43,524 nucleotides of DNA. Source: Candidatus Rokuibacteriota bacterium. GTDB lineage: Bacteria > Methylomirabilota > Methylomirabilia > Rokubacteriales > CSP1-6. The notes beneath the pieces were generated by a model, which saw only the letters and a list, made by a program, of their open reading frames with translations, searched no databases and was not told the origin of the DNA. Every line of letters starts with the position of its first letter. The first letter of the stretch is position 1. A program made the translations under genes and the position numbers. Of this stretch, positions 20,755-29,541 are shown piece by piece. The stretch covers positions 1 to 43,524 of the forward strand of contig JACPSW010000140.1 of NCBI GenBank assembly GCA_016193045.1, read 5' to 3'.

Positions 20755-22026
20755 TTAGCGCTCGAGCGAGAAGCGGAGGGTGGGCGCGGCGGACCAGGGC
20801 TGGGCGGCGCCGCCCGGAGCCGGCTTGACCTCACGGCCCTGGTCCACCTCCACATCCGTCCGCCAGAAGGAGACGGGGCGGAAGCGCATCACGGTCTCCT
20901 CGCGCTGCTCTTCGCCGTCCGGCTTCACCAGCGTCGCTGACGTCCGGAGCTGGGCGGTCTGACCGTCCCCGGCGACCACCTCGAGGAGCCTCACGGTCTC
21001 CCCGCGGTAGTTCTGGAACTCCAGGCTCCTCCCCGCCAGGTTTCCCGCCTGGATCACCTGGTCGAACCGGCCCGAGTCCAGGAGAGCGCGGAGGCGGGAG
21101 AACTCACCCGTCTCCCCCAGCACCTTGACCGGGCCCACGGGGCGGAGCGGCAGGAGGTCGGCGAGCTGGCGGCGGGTCTGGCGAAGGAGGGCCTCTTCGA
21201 GCCTGCGGGCCGCCTCGCCGTAAGGCGCGTCGGGGTCCGGCGGGACCGCGGCCAGGAACAGGTCGAGGGCCAGCGAGCCGTCGCTCCGCTGGCGGAAGAG
21301 GCGCAGCGCCCCCGGGGCTGGCGAGTCCACGACCCCGTCCACCTGGGTGTCGCCGTCCTGGTCCAGGAGGCCGAGACGGCGGGCGACCTCGGGATCGGGG
21401 CCGAGCTGGGCGCTCAGCTCCGCCGCCAGCTCTCGATCGGTCTGGCCGCGGAGCGGCAGGAGGGGGACGAGAGCGGCCTGCCCTTCGGCGCCCCCCAGCT
21501 CTTTCCGGCGCGCCCGGAGCGCCTTGTCCTCGAGCGATGGCAGGTCCCGGCAGGGGACACGGGCCAGGTCGAGGCCGGTCGTGGTGCCGCCCAGGGGGGC
21601 CATCCAGGAAAGCCCGGGACGGACCTGGCGCCGCGCCTGCTCGAGGCCGGCCAGCTCGGCCTCGAGGCCGCGCCGCTCCACCTCCAGCCCCTCGATCCGC
21701 TCCTGAATGCGCGCCATGCGGGAAAAGTCCAGTTTGACGATCGCCCCGACCTTCTCGTCCTCGAGCCGCTCCCGCTCCTCTTTGATCTGGGCCAGGCGCG
21801 CGCGGACGGTCTCGGCCCGTGCGGCGGGGTCCGGGGCGGCTTCGGGCGCGGCGGGCGCCGTCATGCCGAGGGCGCTGCGGGCCGCCGCCGACACGCGCGC
21901 ATGCTCGCCGATCCGGTCCCGGACCGCCCGGCATTCCGCGGGCGAGGGAGCGGGCGTCTGGGCCCCGGTCAGCCCGGGGAGCAGGAGCGATGTCAGGGCG
22001 ACGGCGAGCGCGGCCCGGAGGGTCAC
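20755..22026 (-). CDS. secreted coiled-coil protein of unknown function
   Basis: The 423-residue protein has a signal peptide (hydrophobic ALAVALTSLLLPGLTG, cleavage near AQT at about 22-24). A charged coiled coil with a periodic R/E/L pattern follows at about 70-135 (ARLAQIKEERERLEDEK and similar). The C-terminal half looks globular and ends with a strand-rich piece RFSLER. I do not recognise a family. The start is GTG 22026. It sits between the EthD gene and the hydrolase with gaps of 0 and 4 bases, so the three are probably one operon. A periplasmic or cell-surface location is inferred. Confidence 0.75.
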   Translation of the reverse strand: MTLRAALAVALTSLLLPGLTGAQTPAPSPAECRAVRDRIGEHARVSAAARSALGMTAPAAPEAAPDPAARAETVRARLAQIKEERERLEDEKVGAIVKLDFSRMARIQERIEGLEVERRGLEAELAGLEQARRQVRPGLSWMAPLGGTTTGLDLARVPCRDLPSLEDKALRARRKELGGAEGQAALVPLLPLRGQTDRELAAELSAQLGPDPEVARRLGLLDQDGDTQVDGVVDSPAPGALRLFRQRSDGSLALDLFLAAVPPDPDAPYGEAARRLEEALLRQTRRQLADLLPLRPVGPVKVLGETGEFSRLRALLDSGRFDQVIQAGNLAGRSLEFQNYRGETVRLLEVVAGDGQTAQLRTSATLVKPDGEEQREETVMRFRPVSFWRTDVEVDQGREVKPAPGGAAQPWSAAPTLRFSLER

Positions 22027-22030
22027 GGCA

Positions 22031-22873
22031 TCATCCTAGCAGAAAGCCCTGGAGGTGGGCGACGAAGGCGTCGGGGGCGTCGAGCACCAGGTGGTGGTAC
22101 ACACTGGGGATCTCCACGAGCGCGGCGCCCGGGATCTTCGTCGCCATCTCCTCCGCCAGGGGGCGCGGGAGGATCGGGCTCTTCTCCCCCCGGACGATCA
22201 GGCTCGGGCAGGCGATCCCGGGCAGGAGCGGCCAGGCATCCACGGGCTGGCGCGTGCCGTTGCAGGCCGGATCGAAGCGGTAGGTCCACTGGCCGCCGCG
22301 CTCCACGATCCCGGACCGGGCCAGATGGGCCAGCAGCGCCGCGGACGCGACGGTCGCGCCCGGGAGGAGGCGGAAGGCGGCGACGGCGGCCTCGGGGGTC
22401 GGGTGACGGCGCGGGGGGCGGTCGCCACGCTCGTGCAGCATGGTCAGCCGGTCGGCGGGAATGGACGGGCGGCTGTCCACGATCACCAGCCGCTCGACGC
22501 GCTCGGGATGCCAGGCGGCGAAGGCCATCGCGTTGTGGCCGCCCATGGAATGGCCGACCAGCGTCATCCGCGCCCAGCCGAAGGCATCCATCAGCCCGAG
22601 GAGGTCTTGGCAGAAGTCCTGGGTCCGGTAGGCGGGAGGCTCGGGCCACTGGCTCTCGCCGTGCCCCCGCTGGTCCAGGGAGACGACGTGGAAGCGGTCG
22701 GCGAAGGCGGGCGCCACCGCGTCGAACCAGTGGGCGTGGGCGGCTCCGCCGTGGAGGAACAGGAGGCCCGGGCGGCCGGGAGCGCCCCATTCGAGGCCGT
22801 GCAGACCCAGGGCGTTCACAGTCAGGCGGCGCCTTCGCGCCGACTCGCAGCCGAAGCGCTGGGGGCGATTCAC
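22031..22873 (-). CDS. alpha/beta-hydrolase fold protein
   Basis: The 280-residue hydrolase shows the oxyanion segment LFLHGGAAHAHWFD, then the strand SLDQRGHGES, the nucleophile elbow GHSMGGHNA with the catalytic Ser, and a late His in SVYHHLVL. This is the classical Ser-Asp-His fold used by esterases, C-C hydrolases and haloperoxidase-like enzymes; the substrate cannot be told. The start is uncertain: GTG 22873 is chosen as the closest start to the first strand, and the frame stays open upstream to 23029 with no family-like sequence. No ribosome site is evident. Confidence 0.82.
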   Translation of the reverse strand: MNRPQRFGCESARRRRLTVNALGLHGLEWGAPGRPGLLFLHGGAAHAHWFDAVAPAFADRFHVVSLDQRGHGESQWPEPPAYRTQDFCQDLLGLMDAFGWARMTLVGHSMGGHNAMAFAAWHPERVERLVIVDSRPSIPADRLTMLHERGDRPPRRHPTPEAAVAAFRLLPGATVASAALLAHLARSGIVERGGQWTYRFDPACNGTRQPVDAWPLLPGIACPSLIVRGEKSPILPRPLAEEMATKIPGAALVEIPSVYHHLVLDAPDAFVAHLQGFLLG

Positions 22874-22982
22874 GCCACCGATTGTAGCCCAAAACGCAGT
22901 CGGCTTCAGCCGGTGGGGGGAGAGGGGAAAACGGCGAAATGTTTTGGTGTGATTCGTGGCTGGCGGTATCGTGAGTTTAGCG

Positions 22983-24407
22983 ATGGAAGATCTTCCGGAA
23001 TCACCCGCCGTGCGGCGCCGCCTCTTCACGGTCGGCGGCCTGGCCCTCCTGGCTCTGGCCCTCAGCCTGCTGACGGGGGCGAGAGTGGCCCCCTTCCGCG
23101 CGCCGACGACGTCCCCCGCGGCCTACCTCTTCCCGCCCATGGCGTCCCGGCCGGCGCCTACGCCCCTCGAGGGGCAGGTAGTGAACGCGGACACGAAGAC
23201 CCCCGTTGCGGGCGCCTCGATCCACTCGGGCTCGGAGGAGGTCCGGGCGGACGCCGACGGGCGCTTCAGGGTCGTCACGCCCCGGTACCCCCTGCTCGTG
23301 AAGGCCCCAGGCTACGGCCGCCTCACGCTGGAAACGGCGATCTCCCCCCTCACCGTCTCCCTCCAGCCCAAGGTGGTGAAGGCCGCGTACCTCACCTACT
23401 ATGGCGTGGGTGACAAGGGGATCAGGGGGCGCGTCCTCGAGCTGCTGAACCGGACCGAACTGAACGGTGTGGTCATCGACGTCAAGGGTGACCGCGGCTG
23501 GATCCCGTACCGCACCGAGGTCCCCCTGGCCCGGGAGGCCGGCGCCCGCGGGCCGGTCAACATCAAGGAGTTCGACCAGATGCTCGCCGACCTCAAGGCC
23601 GCGGGGGTCTACACGATCGCCCGGATCGTGGTCTTCAAGGACACCGTCCTGGCCCACCACAGGCCCGAGTGGGCGGTGATCGACGGGCGGACCGGCCAGC
23701 CGTGGCTCGACAACGAGCGCCTGGCCTGGCTGGATCCCTTCCGCGTGGAGGTCTGGGACTACGCGATCGCGGTCGCGAAGGAAGCAGCGCAGAAGGGGTT
23801 CGACGAGATCCAGTTCGATTACGTCCGCTTCCCCACCGACGGCAGGATCGGCGCGGCGTTCTACTCCAAGCCGAATACGCGCGAGACGCGCCTCCCCGCC
23901 ATCGCGGGCTTCCTGGCCAGGGCCCGCAGGGAGCTGGCGCCGATGGGCGTCTTCGTCGCCGCCGACCTGTTCGGGTATACCGCCTTCAACGAAAACGATA
24001 CTGATATCGGCCAGCGGATCGAGGAGTTCGCCCCGCACGTGGACTACCTCTCGCCGATGGTCTATCCCTCCGGGTACCACCTGGGGATTCCCGGCGTCCG
24101 GAACCCCGTGGAGAACCCCTACAAGGTCGTGTTCGAGAGCGTGAAGCTGATCCGGAAGCGCTCGGCGCACGCCCCGGTCAAGGTCCGCCCCTGGATCCAG
24201 GACTTCCGCGATTACGCCTTCGACCGGCGGCCGTTCGGGGTGAAGGAAGTGCAGGCCCAGGCCAAAGGCGCGGCCGACGCCGGCGCGCTGGGATGGATGC
24301 TCTGGAACCCCCGCAACGTCTACACCTCGGAGGCGCTTCGCTCGAAGGGCGCGCCGAACGGGGGAATCAAGCCCACGGCGCACGAGGAGCCGCTCGACTT
24401 CCCGTGA
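22983..24407 (+). CDS. membrane-anchored glycoside-hydrolase-like protein (DUF4015)
   Basis: The 474-residue protein has a cytoplasmic start, one membrane span (about residues 13-30), then a carboxypeptidase-regulatory-like beta domain (about 55-110, EGQVVNADTKTPVAGASI). The rest is a DUF4015-type TIM-barrel with NGVVIDVKGDRG, GFDEIQFDYVRFPTDG, LFGYTAF and DYLSPMVYPSGY. The family is related to glycoside hydrolases and is predicted to act on envelope polysaccharide. I chose ATG 22983 over upstream GTGs at 22956 and 22971 because it starts a normal N-terminal anchor. The stop overlaps the deacetylase start (GTGA). Confidence 0.85.
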   Translation: MEDLPESPAVRRRLFTVGGLALLALALSLLTGARVAPFRAPTTSPAAYLFPPMASRPAPTPLEGQVVNADTKTPVAGASIHSGSEEVRADADGRFRVVTPRYPLLVKAPGYGRLTLETAISPLTVSLQPKVVKAAYLTYYGVGDKGIRGRVLELLNRTELNGVVIDVKGDRGWIPYRTEVPLAREAGARGPVNIKEFDQMLADLKAAGVYTIARIVVFKDTVLAHHRPEWAVIDGRTGQPWLDNERLAWLDPFRVEVWDYAIAVAKEAAQKGFDEIQFDYVRFPTDGRIGAAFYSKPNTRETRLPAIAGFLARARRELAPMGVFVAADLFGYTAFNENDTDIGQRIEEFAPHVDYLSPMVYPSGYHLGIPGVRNPVENPYKVVFESVKLIRKRSAHAPVKVRPWIQDFRDYAFDRRPFGVKEVQAQAKGAADAGALGWMLWNPRNVYTSEALRSKGAPNGGIKPTAHEEPLDFP

Positions 24408-25360
24408 GGGTCTCGGTCCTCCCTTTCCTCGCGGCGCTCACCGTCCTGCCGGCCCTGCCATCCTTCGCTCAGCGCCCCGCCAACGAGCTGGGGCGCGTCA
24501 TGATCCTCGAGTACCACAAGATCGACCACCCCGAGGGACGCTGGACGCGCACGCCGGCCAACTTCCGCGCCGATCTGCGGCGGCTCTGGGAGAAGGGCTA
24601 CCGCCTGGTCGCCCTCACCGACCTCCTCGACGGAAAGATCGACGTCCCAACCGGCATGACCCCGGTCGTCCTCACCTTCGACGACTCCTCGCCGGGGCAG
24701 TTCCGCTACGTCGAGAAGAACGGGGCCGTCGAGGTGGACCCCGACTCGGCGGTGGGGATCCTGGAAGCGTTCGCGCGAGAGCACCCGGAGTTCGGCCTGA
24801 AGGCGACGTTCTACGTGCTGCCGGCCGCCGACCCGCCGAACCGGCTCTTCAATCAGCCGGCCCACGAGGAGCGGAAGCTCCGGTACCTCGTCTCGCGCGG
24901 CTTCGAGATCGGGAATCACACGCTCTGGCACGCCAACCTCTCCCACTACGGGGAGGAGACCGTTCGCAAGCAGCTGGCGCAGGCGCAGGAGCGGATCCAG
25001 CGCCACGTGCCGGGCTATCGGCCGAGGACGCTGGCGCTGCCGATGGGCGCCTACCCCCGCGACATCGGCTGGGCCGTGCGTGGGAGCATCAATGGGACCT
25101 CCTACCAGCACGACGCGATCCTCATGGTCTCGGGTGGAGCGGCGCCGTCTCCATTCTCCAAGAGCTTCGACCCGCTGAGGCTCCACCGCATCCAGGCGCT
25201 GGAACGAGAGCTCTCCTCGTGGCTCGGATATTTCGACAAGCACCCCGAGGCGCGGTTCGTCAGCGACGGCGACCCGCTCACCGTTGCCGTGCCCAGGAGG
25301 AAGAAGGACGAGGTGAAGACTCCCCTCCCCCAGGGCCTGAGGATCGTTGAGCACGACTGA
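24404..25360 (+). CDS. exported polysaccharide deacetylase (NodB fold, CE4)
   Basis: The 318-residue protein begins with a signal peptide (VSVLPFLAALTVLPALPSFAQ). The NodB metal site is visible: the TFDD motif (D93 and D94) and GNHTLWH, matching the H-x-x-x-H metal-binding pair. ALPMGAYP corresponds to the family's third motif. It should remove acetyl groups from N-acetylglucosamine polymers in the periplasm. GTG 24404 overlaps the previous TGA, so it is coupled to the DUF4015 gene and probably works on the same polymer. Confidence 0.88.
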   Translation: MRVSVLPFLAALTVLPALPSFAQRPANELGRVMILEYHKIDHPEGRWTRTPANFRADLRRLWEKGYRLVALTDLLDGKIDVPTGMTPVVLTFDDSSPGQFRYVEKNGAVEVDPDSAVGILEAFAREHPEFGLKATFYVLPAADPPNRLFNQPAHEERKLRYLVSRGFEIGNHTLWHANLSHYGEETVRKQLAQAQERIQRHVPGYRPRTLALPMGAYPRDIGWAVRGSINGTSYQHDAILMVSGGAAPSPFSKSFDPLRLHRIQALERELSSWLGYFDKHPEARFVSDGDPLTVAVPRRKKDEVKTPLPQGLRIVEHD

Positions 25361-25399
25361 TCTCTCGACTCGCGCTATCGGAATTACCGCGGATCGAGG

Positions 25400-25461
25400 G
25401 CGGGCTTTGCCCGCGCAATCGGTTTCTAGGGAGAGGAATCGGAAGGGGGGCGGAGCCCCCC
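25400..25461. terminator. two hairpins between convergent genes
   Basis: GCGGGC-TTT-GCCCGC (25400-25414) and GGGGGGC-GGA-GCCCCCC (25445-25461) lie in the 110-base gap between the convergent deacetylase and NamZ-fusion genes. Neither has a U-tract, so they are likely bidirectional, possibly factor-assisted terminators. Confidence 0.5.
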
Positions 25462-25470
25462 TCCGAGGAA

Positions 25471-27795
25471 CTAGCGGTAGATGAGGTACGACGCGCGGCG
25501 GTGGAGGAAATCCCCCCGGTCGGCCTCGGCCCACGCCCGGAGCCGCGGCAACGGCTCCCCCCGCAGCAACGCCCAGATCGCGGACCGGTTCACCAGGAGG
25601 TTCTGGATGGCGTCGGCACTGAACTCCCGGTGGTACCTCGCCCTGATCTCCCCGGCCAGCGCCAGCGCCACCGTCACCGGCCTGATCGCGTCGCGGTCCG
25701 TCACCTGAAGCCGCGCGCCGCCGACCTGCTGGCCGGCATAGCGGTCGGCCGTCGGCGTGAAGAGCACAGGCCCGAAGCCCACTCCCTCCAGTCCCTTCCG
25801 ATTCATCGCTTCCGCGAGCGCCACGGGGTCGATCCACGGCGCCCCCACCACTTCGAACGGTGTCTCGGTCCCCCGCCCCACGGAGAGGTTCGCCCCCTCC
25901 AGGAGCCCCACGCCTGAGTAGAGCAGCGCCTGGGTGAGGGAGCGGATGTTCGGCGAGGGATTGATCCATGACAACCCGGTCTCGTCGTACCAGAGCCCGC
26001 GGTTCCAACCCACCAGCGGCACGATGGTGAGGGCCACCGGGATCTTCCGCTCGGCCGCGACCATCCGGGCGAACTCGCCGATGGTGAGGCCGGTCCTCAC
26101 GGGGATGGGATGGGGGCTCGTGAAGGAGCGCAGGTCGGGATCCATCAAGGGCCCCTCGACGACGGCGCCGGTGATGGGGTTGGGGCGATCCAGGACGACG
26201 ACCGGGATGCGCCGGCGCGCCGCTTCCTCCAGGACGTACAGCAGCGTCGTCAGGTAGGTGTAGTAGCGCACCCCGACGTCCTGGAGATCCACCACCAGCG
26301 TGTCGACTCCCTTCAGCATCGCCGTGGTCGGGCGCCGCTCGGCGCCGTAGAGGCTCCACACGGGGAGTCCCGTTCCCCCATCGCGCCCGTGGGGGACGTC
26401 GCCAACGGCCTCCCCGCCGAGCCCGTGCTCCGGAGAGAAGATGGCCTTCAACTTCACGCGCGGCGCGGCGGCGAGGAGATCGATGGCCCGCCGGCCCCGG
26501 GCGTCCATGCCGGTCTGATTGGTGACGAGGCCCACGCTGCGCCCGGCCAGGAGCGCGAACTGCTCGGCGACCAGGACGTCCAGCCCGCTCAACACCGACG
26601 GCGGGGAGCCCAGCGCTTCCGCGGCGGTCGCCGTGTGCTCGGTCGGGGCGGGCGCGGCGGCGGGGAGCGGAGGGACGAACAGCGCCGCCGCCACTTCCGC
26701 GGTGACGCGCGAGCGCAGGTTGATGACTTTGCCCTTGCCGTACGGGTGGACACGATTCGTGAGGAGGATCAGGTACGTCCGGCTCGGGGGGTCCATCCAG
26801 AGCAGGGTCCCGGTGAACCCCGTGTGGCCGACCGAGCCTCGGGGAAAGAAGAGCCCCATGGGGCTGGAGAAGGGCGACGCCTCGTCCCAACCCAGCGCGC
26901 GGACGATGTCGCCCACCTCGGTCCGGCTCCACATCGCCCCGATCGTCGCCGCGCTGAGGACCTGCCCCGCGGGCCCCCTCCCGTCGCTCAAGAGCATCCG
27001 AATGAAACGCGCGAGGTCATCCGCCGTCGAGAAGAGCCCGGCATGGCCGGCGATGCCGCCCAGGAGCCTGGCGTTCCCGTCATGGACGGTGCCGCGGAGC
27101 ATCCCGCTGTTCAGCGCCTCCGTCGGCGCCACGCGCGGAAGCATCCCGGAGCTCGGGCGGAAGGTCGTCTCCCACATGCCGAGGGGCAGAAAGAGATGCT
27201 TCGCCGCGAAGCGGTCCAGAGGCTGCCCGCTGACCCGGCGCACCAGTTCGCCGAGGACGATGAAGCCCGTGTCGCTGTAGCTGAACGACGTCCCGGGCCG
27301 GTACTGGAGCCCCGCCCTGGCCAGGATCTCCGCCGCTCGGGGGAATCCCTCCTTCATCGCGTCGAGGGATGGAAGAGCGGCGAATCCAGCGGTATGGGTG
27401 AGAGTGCGCCGGATCGTGAGATCCCGGAACGCGCGGCCGGAGAACTCCTTCAGATGCTTCCCGAGCGGGTCGTCGAGAGAGAGCTTCCCCTGCTCGGCCA
27501 GGAGGAGGACCGCCGGCATGGTCGCCACGACCTTGGTGAGCGACGCCACGTCGAAGATCGTGTCCTCCGTCATGAGCTCCTGGCGGGGAACGAGGCTCCG
27601 CGCGCCGAAGGCTTTCCGGTAGAGGACGCGCTCGCCCTGGCCCACGAGGACGACCGCCCCGGGAACTTCGTCGGCGCTGACGGCGGCCTGGACGGCCGCG
27701 TCCAGGCCGCGGAGATCCGGCTCGTGCCCCCGGGCGGCCTCGGCGCCGACCACGAGGGAAAGAGCGAGACTCACGGCTATCGCGTGCCGCGTCAT
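25471..27795 (-). CDS. secreted serine beta-lactamase-fold / NamZ (DUF1343) fusion
   Basis: The 774-residue exported protein joins two cell-wall enzymes. Residues about 25-385 form a class C beta-lactamase/DD-peptidase-like domain with the nucleophile in ASLTK (S85-x-x-K88), the second motif YSD, and HTG in VGHTGFTG. After a proline/alanine linker (about 385-410) comes a DUF1343 domain, the family of the exo-beta-N-acetylmuramidase NamZ, with FSPEHGLGG, VVDLQDVGVRYYTY and INPSPNI. Signal peptide at the N-terminus (VSLALSLVVGAEA). One protein could thus trim muropeptide stems and release MurNAc during peptidoglycan recycling. ATG 27795 is preceded by TGGAG. Confidence 0.9.
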   Translation of the reverse strand: MTRHAIAVSLALSLVVGAEAARGHEPDLRGLDAAVQAAVSADEVPGAVVLVGQGERVLYRKAFGARSLVPRQELMTEDTIFDVASLTKVVATMPAVLLLAEQGKLSLDDPLGKHLKEFSGRAFRDLTIRRTLTHTAGFAALPSLDAMKEGFPRAAEILARAGLQYRPGTSFSYSDTGFIVLGELVRRVSGQPLDRFAAKHLFLPLGMWETTFRPSSGMLPRVAPTEALNSGMLRGTVHDGNARLLGGIAGHAGLFSTADDLARFIRMLLSDGRGPAGQVLSAATIGAMWSRTEVGDIVRALGWDEASPFSSPMGLFFPRGSVGHTGFTGTLLWMDPPSRTYLILLTNRVHPYGKGKVINLRSRVTAEVAAALFVPPLPAAAPAPTEHTATAAEALGSPPSVLSGLDVLVAEQFALLAGRSVGLVTNQTGMDARGRRAIDLLAAAPRVKLKAIFSPEHGLGGEAVGDVPHGRDGGTGLPVWSLYGAERRPTTAMLKGVDTLVVDLQDVGVRYYTYLTTLLYVLEEAARRRIPVVVLDRPNPITGAVVEGPLMDPDLRSFTSPHPIPVRTGLTIGEFARMVAAERKIPVALTIVPLVGWNRGLWYDETGLSWINPSPNIRSLTQALLYSGVGLLEGANLSVGRGTETPFEVVGAPWIDPVALAEAMNRKGLEGVGFGPVLFTPTADRYAGQQVGGARLQVTDRDAIRPVTVALALAGEIRARYHREFSADAIQNLLVNRSAIWALLRGEPLPRLRAWAEADRGDFLHRRASYLIYR

Positions 27796-27809
27796 GGCTC
27801 CATGATAAC

Positions 27810-27838
27810 TTGACAGACTCCGCGCCCGCGCCTACATT
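27810..27838 (+). promoter_or_regulatory. sigma70-type promoter of the NDUFA9-like gene
   Basis: TTGACA (27810-27815), 17 bases, TACATT (27833-27838). This rules out the in-frame TTG at 27810 as a start and supports ATG 27849, giving a leader of only a few bases. Confidence 0.7.
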
Positions 27839-27848
27839 CTGGCCACCC

Positions 27849-28748
27849 ATGCAACGGGTCTTCCTCACCGGCGGCACCGGCTTCGTGGGCAGGGCCGTGG
27901 TCCACGCGCTCCAGGCCCACGGCTTCACCGCTCGCTGTCTCGTGCGGCCCGGCTCCGAGGCCGACCTCAAGGGATTCGAAGGAATCGAGCGCGTCCCGGG
28001 CGACGTGCTGACTCCGAAGGGCCTCGAGGCCTCGATGGAGGGGTGCGTCGCGCTGATCCATCTGGTCGGCATCATCCGCGAGCGGCCCCGCCGCGGCGTG
28101 ACCTTCGAGCGGCTCCATTCGATCGCCACGGCCAACATGGTGAAGACCGCCGAGGCGGCCGAGGTGCCGCGCTTCATCCACATGAGCACCCTCGGCACGC
28201 GGCCCGACGCCCGGTCGCGCTATCACCAGACGAAGTGGGAGGCTGAGGAGACGGTGCGGGCCAGCCGGCTCCAGTGGACGATCTTCCGCCCCTCCATCAT
28301 CTACGGCGTCGGCGACGGCTTCGTCTCGGTGCTCGCCCGCATGATCAGGTGGCTGCCGGCGGCGCCCGTCATCGGCGACGGGAAATACCGGCTCCAGCCC
28401 ATCCCGGTGGGACAGGTGGCCGAGGGATTCGCGCGGGCGCTGGCATGCCCGGAAAGCAAGGGTCACATCTTCGAGGCGGGAGGGCCGCACTCCTACGCCT
28501 TCACGGAGATCCTCGACCTGATCGGCGCGGCGCTGGGGAAGAGCACGGTGCGTAAGATGTACCATCCTATCGGCCTCATGCGCCCTCTCGTCCGACTCCT
28601 GGAGCCCCTCCCCTTTTTCCCGCTCACCTCGGATCAGCTCATCATGCTCCAGGAGGACAACGTGTGCGACCCGGCGCCCTTCTTCCAGACCTTCGAGCTC
28701 ACGCCGGTCGAGTTTCCGATCGGGCTCCAGCGGATGCTCGGGGAATGA
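27849..28748 (+). CDS. NAD(P)-binding SDR-type protein, complex I NDUFA9-like
   Basis: The 299-residue extended short-chain dehydrogenase-like protein begins right at the Rossmann motif FLTGGTGFVGR. HLVGIIRE and the Y-x-x-x-K pair in YHQTKWEAE follow, then FRPSIIYG. The pattern matches the NDUFA9-like atypical SDR family, named after the complex I accessory subunit but common in bacteria as stand-alone proteins of unclear function. ATG 27849 was chosen from the promoter position; no ribosome site is present, so translation may be near-leaderless. Its stop overlaps the next ATG. Confidence 0.85.
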   Translation: MQRVFLTGGTGFVGRAVVHALQAHGFTARCLVRPGSEADLKGFEGIERVPGDVLTPKGLEASMEGCVALIHLVGIIRERPRRGVTFERLHSIATANMVKTAEAAEVPRFIHMSTLGTRPDARSRYHQTKWEAEETVRASRLQWTIFRPSIIYGVGDGFVSVLARMIRWLPAAPVIGDGKYRLQPIPVGQVAEGFARALACPESKGHIFEAGGPHSYAFTEILDLIGAALGKSTVRKMYHPIGLMRPLVRLLEPLPFFPLTSDQLIMLQEDNVCDPAPFFQTFELTPVEFPIGLQRMLGE

Positions 28749-29164
28749 GCACCCCGGGCGGGCTGGGCGAGCGCATCGAGGCCGCCCTCGAGGAGCGGCT
28801 CGAGGAGGCCGTGGAGTCGGTGTGCATGAACTTGCTGGTCCAGCTCCGCCGCGCTCACGGCCGCCCGGCGCCCGTGGCAGGGAACACCCGGGACAAGCAG
28901 GAGTACGCGAGGCTGGTGAGCGAGTGGCTGCTGCACCTGCGCGGGGCGCTGCTGGACGGACTCCCGCCGGCGGAGGTTCAAAAGGTCAGCCAGGCCGAGG
29001 AGGCCCGCGGCCGCCAGGAGGTCCCGAGACTGCTGGCGGGCCAGGTCGCCCTGGCACGCACCCTGCCTGACTACTGGCAACGCTTCGAAACGCTGGGCCG
29101 CGCGTTCACCCAGGCGCGAGTCACGATCCCACCGCGCCGCGCGCGCTGGTGGCCGTTCCGCTAA
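28745..29164 (+). CDS. unknown helical protein
   Basis: The 139-residue protein is not recognised. It is strongly helical and charged (GERIEAALEERLEEAVESV), ends in a basic tail RRARWWPFR, and has no membrane span. Its ATG overlaps the stop of the NDUFA9-like gene (ATGA), so co-translation is likely. It meets the minus-strand small gene at 29161 tail-to-tail with a 4-base overlap. Confidence 0.65.
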   Translation: MSTPGGLGERIEAALEERLEEAVESVCMNLLVQLRRAHGRPAPVAGNTRDKQEYARLVSEWLLHLRGALLDGLPPAEVQKVSQAEEARGRQEVPRLLAGQVALARTLPDYWQRFETLGRAFTQARVTIPPRRARWWPFR

Positions 29165-29424
29165 GCCGCCCGGGGCTCCGTCCGCTTCAGCTCCGCCAGC
29201 GCCCAGAGATCCTCCAGGTCCTTCAGGGCGCCCTCCCAGACCGCGTAGCGATCCAGCAGCTCGCGCCGGAGCGCCGCGAGCTGACCGTCCTTCTCGTCGA
29301 TCCGACCCCGCAGGCCGGGGTGTTCGGCATTGAGGAACGCCAGGGTCCCTTCGCCGTAGGATCCGGCGATCCGCTCCAGGCAGCGCGACAACTCCTCTCC
29401 CAGCAACCGATCCAGCGGGTTCAT
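29161..29424 (-). CDS. unknown small helical protein
   Basis: The 87-residue, leucine- and glutamate-rich protein (DRLLGEELSRCLERI, then GQLAALRRELLDRY and LKDLEDLWALAELKR) looks like a helical bundle or coiled coil. A perfect AGGAGG ribosome site 7 bases before the ATG supports it being real. It has no recognisable domain. It is divergent from chrB across an AT-rich 117-base gap. Confidence 0.7.
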   Translation of the reverse strand: MNPLDRLLGEELSRCLERIAGSYGEGTLAFLNAEHPGLRGRIDEKDGQLAALRRELLDRYAVWEGALKDLEDLWALAELKRTEPRAA

Positions 29425-29492
29425 CGGACACCTCCTAGGTAATACTCAACATCTGATGATCTTAAAAGTCAAGCCCAGGGTGAAGATTCCAC

Positions 29493-29522
29493 TTGCGCGG
29501 GATGAAACATATGGTCTAAATT
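29493..29522 (+). promoter_or_regulatory. candidate promoter of the chrB operon
   Basis: TTGCGC (29493-29498), 18 bases, TAAATT (29517-29522) lie 19 bases ahead of the ATG, within a locally AT-rich gap of 29425-29541. The match is moderate. A TTGACT on the other strand (29472-29467) may serve the divergent small gene. Confidence 0.4.
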
Positions 29523-29541
29523 TGTAACACTTGATACAGCC

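Noticed and set aside
24320..26932. 870-residue open frame on the minus strand across 24320-26932
   Set aside because: It spans two real genes and their terminator gap, and its composition (Arg, Gly, Pro) is typical of shadow frames in GC-rich DNA.
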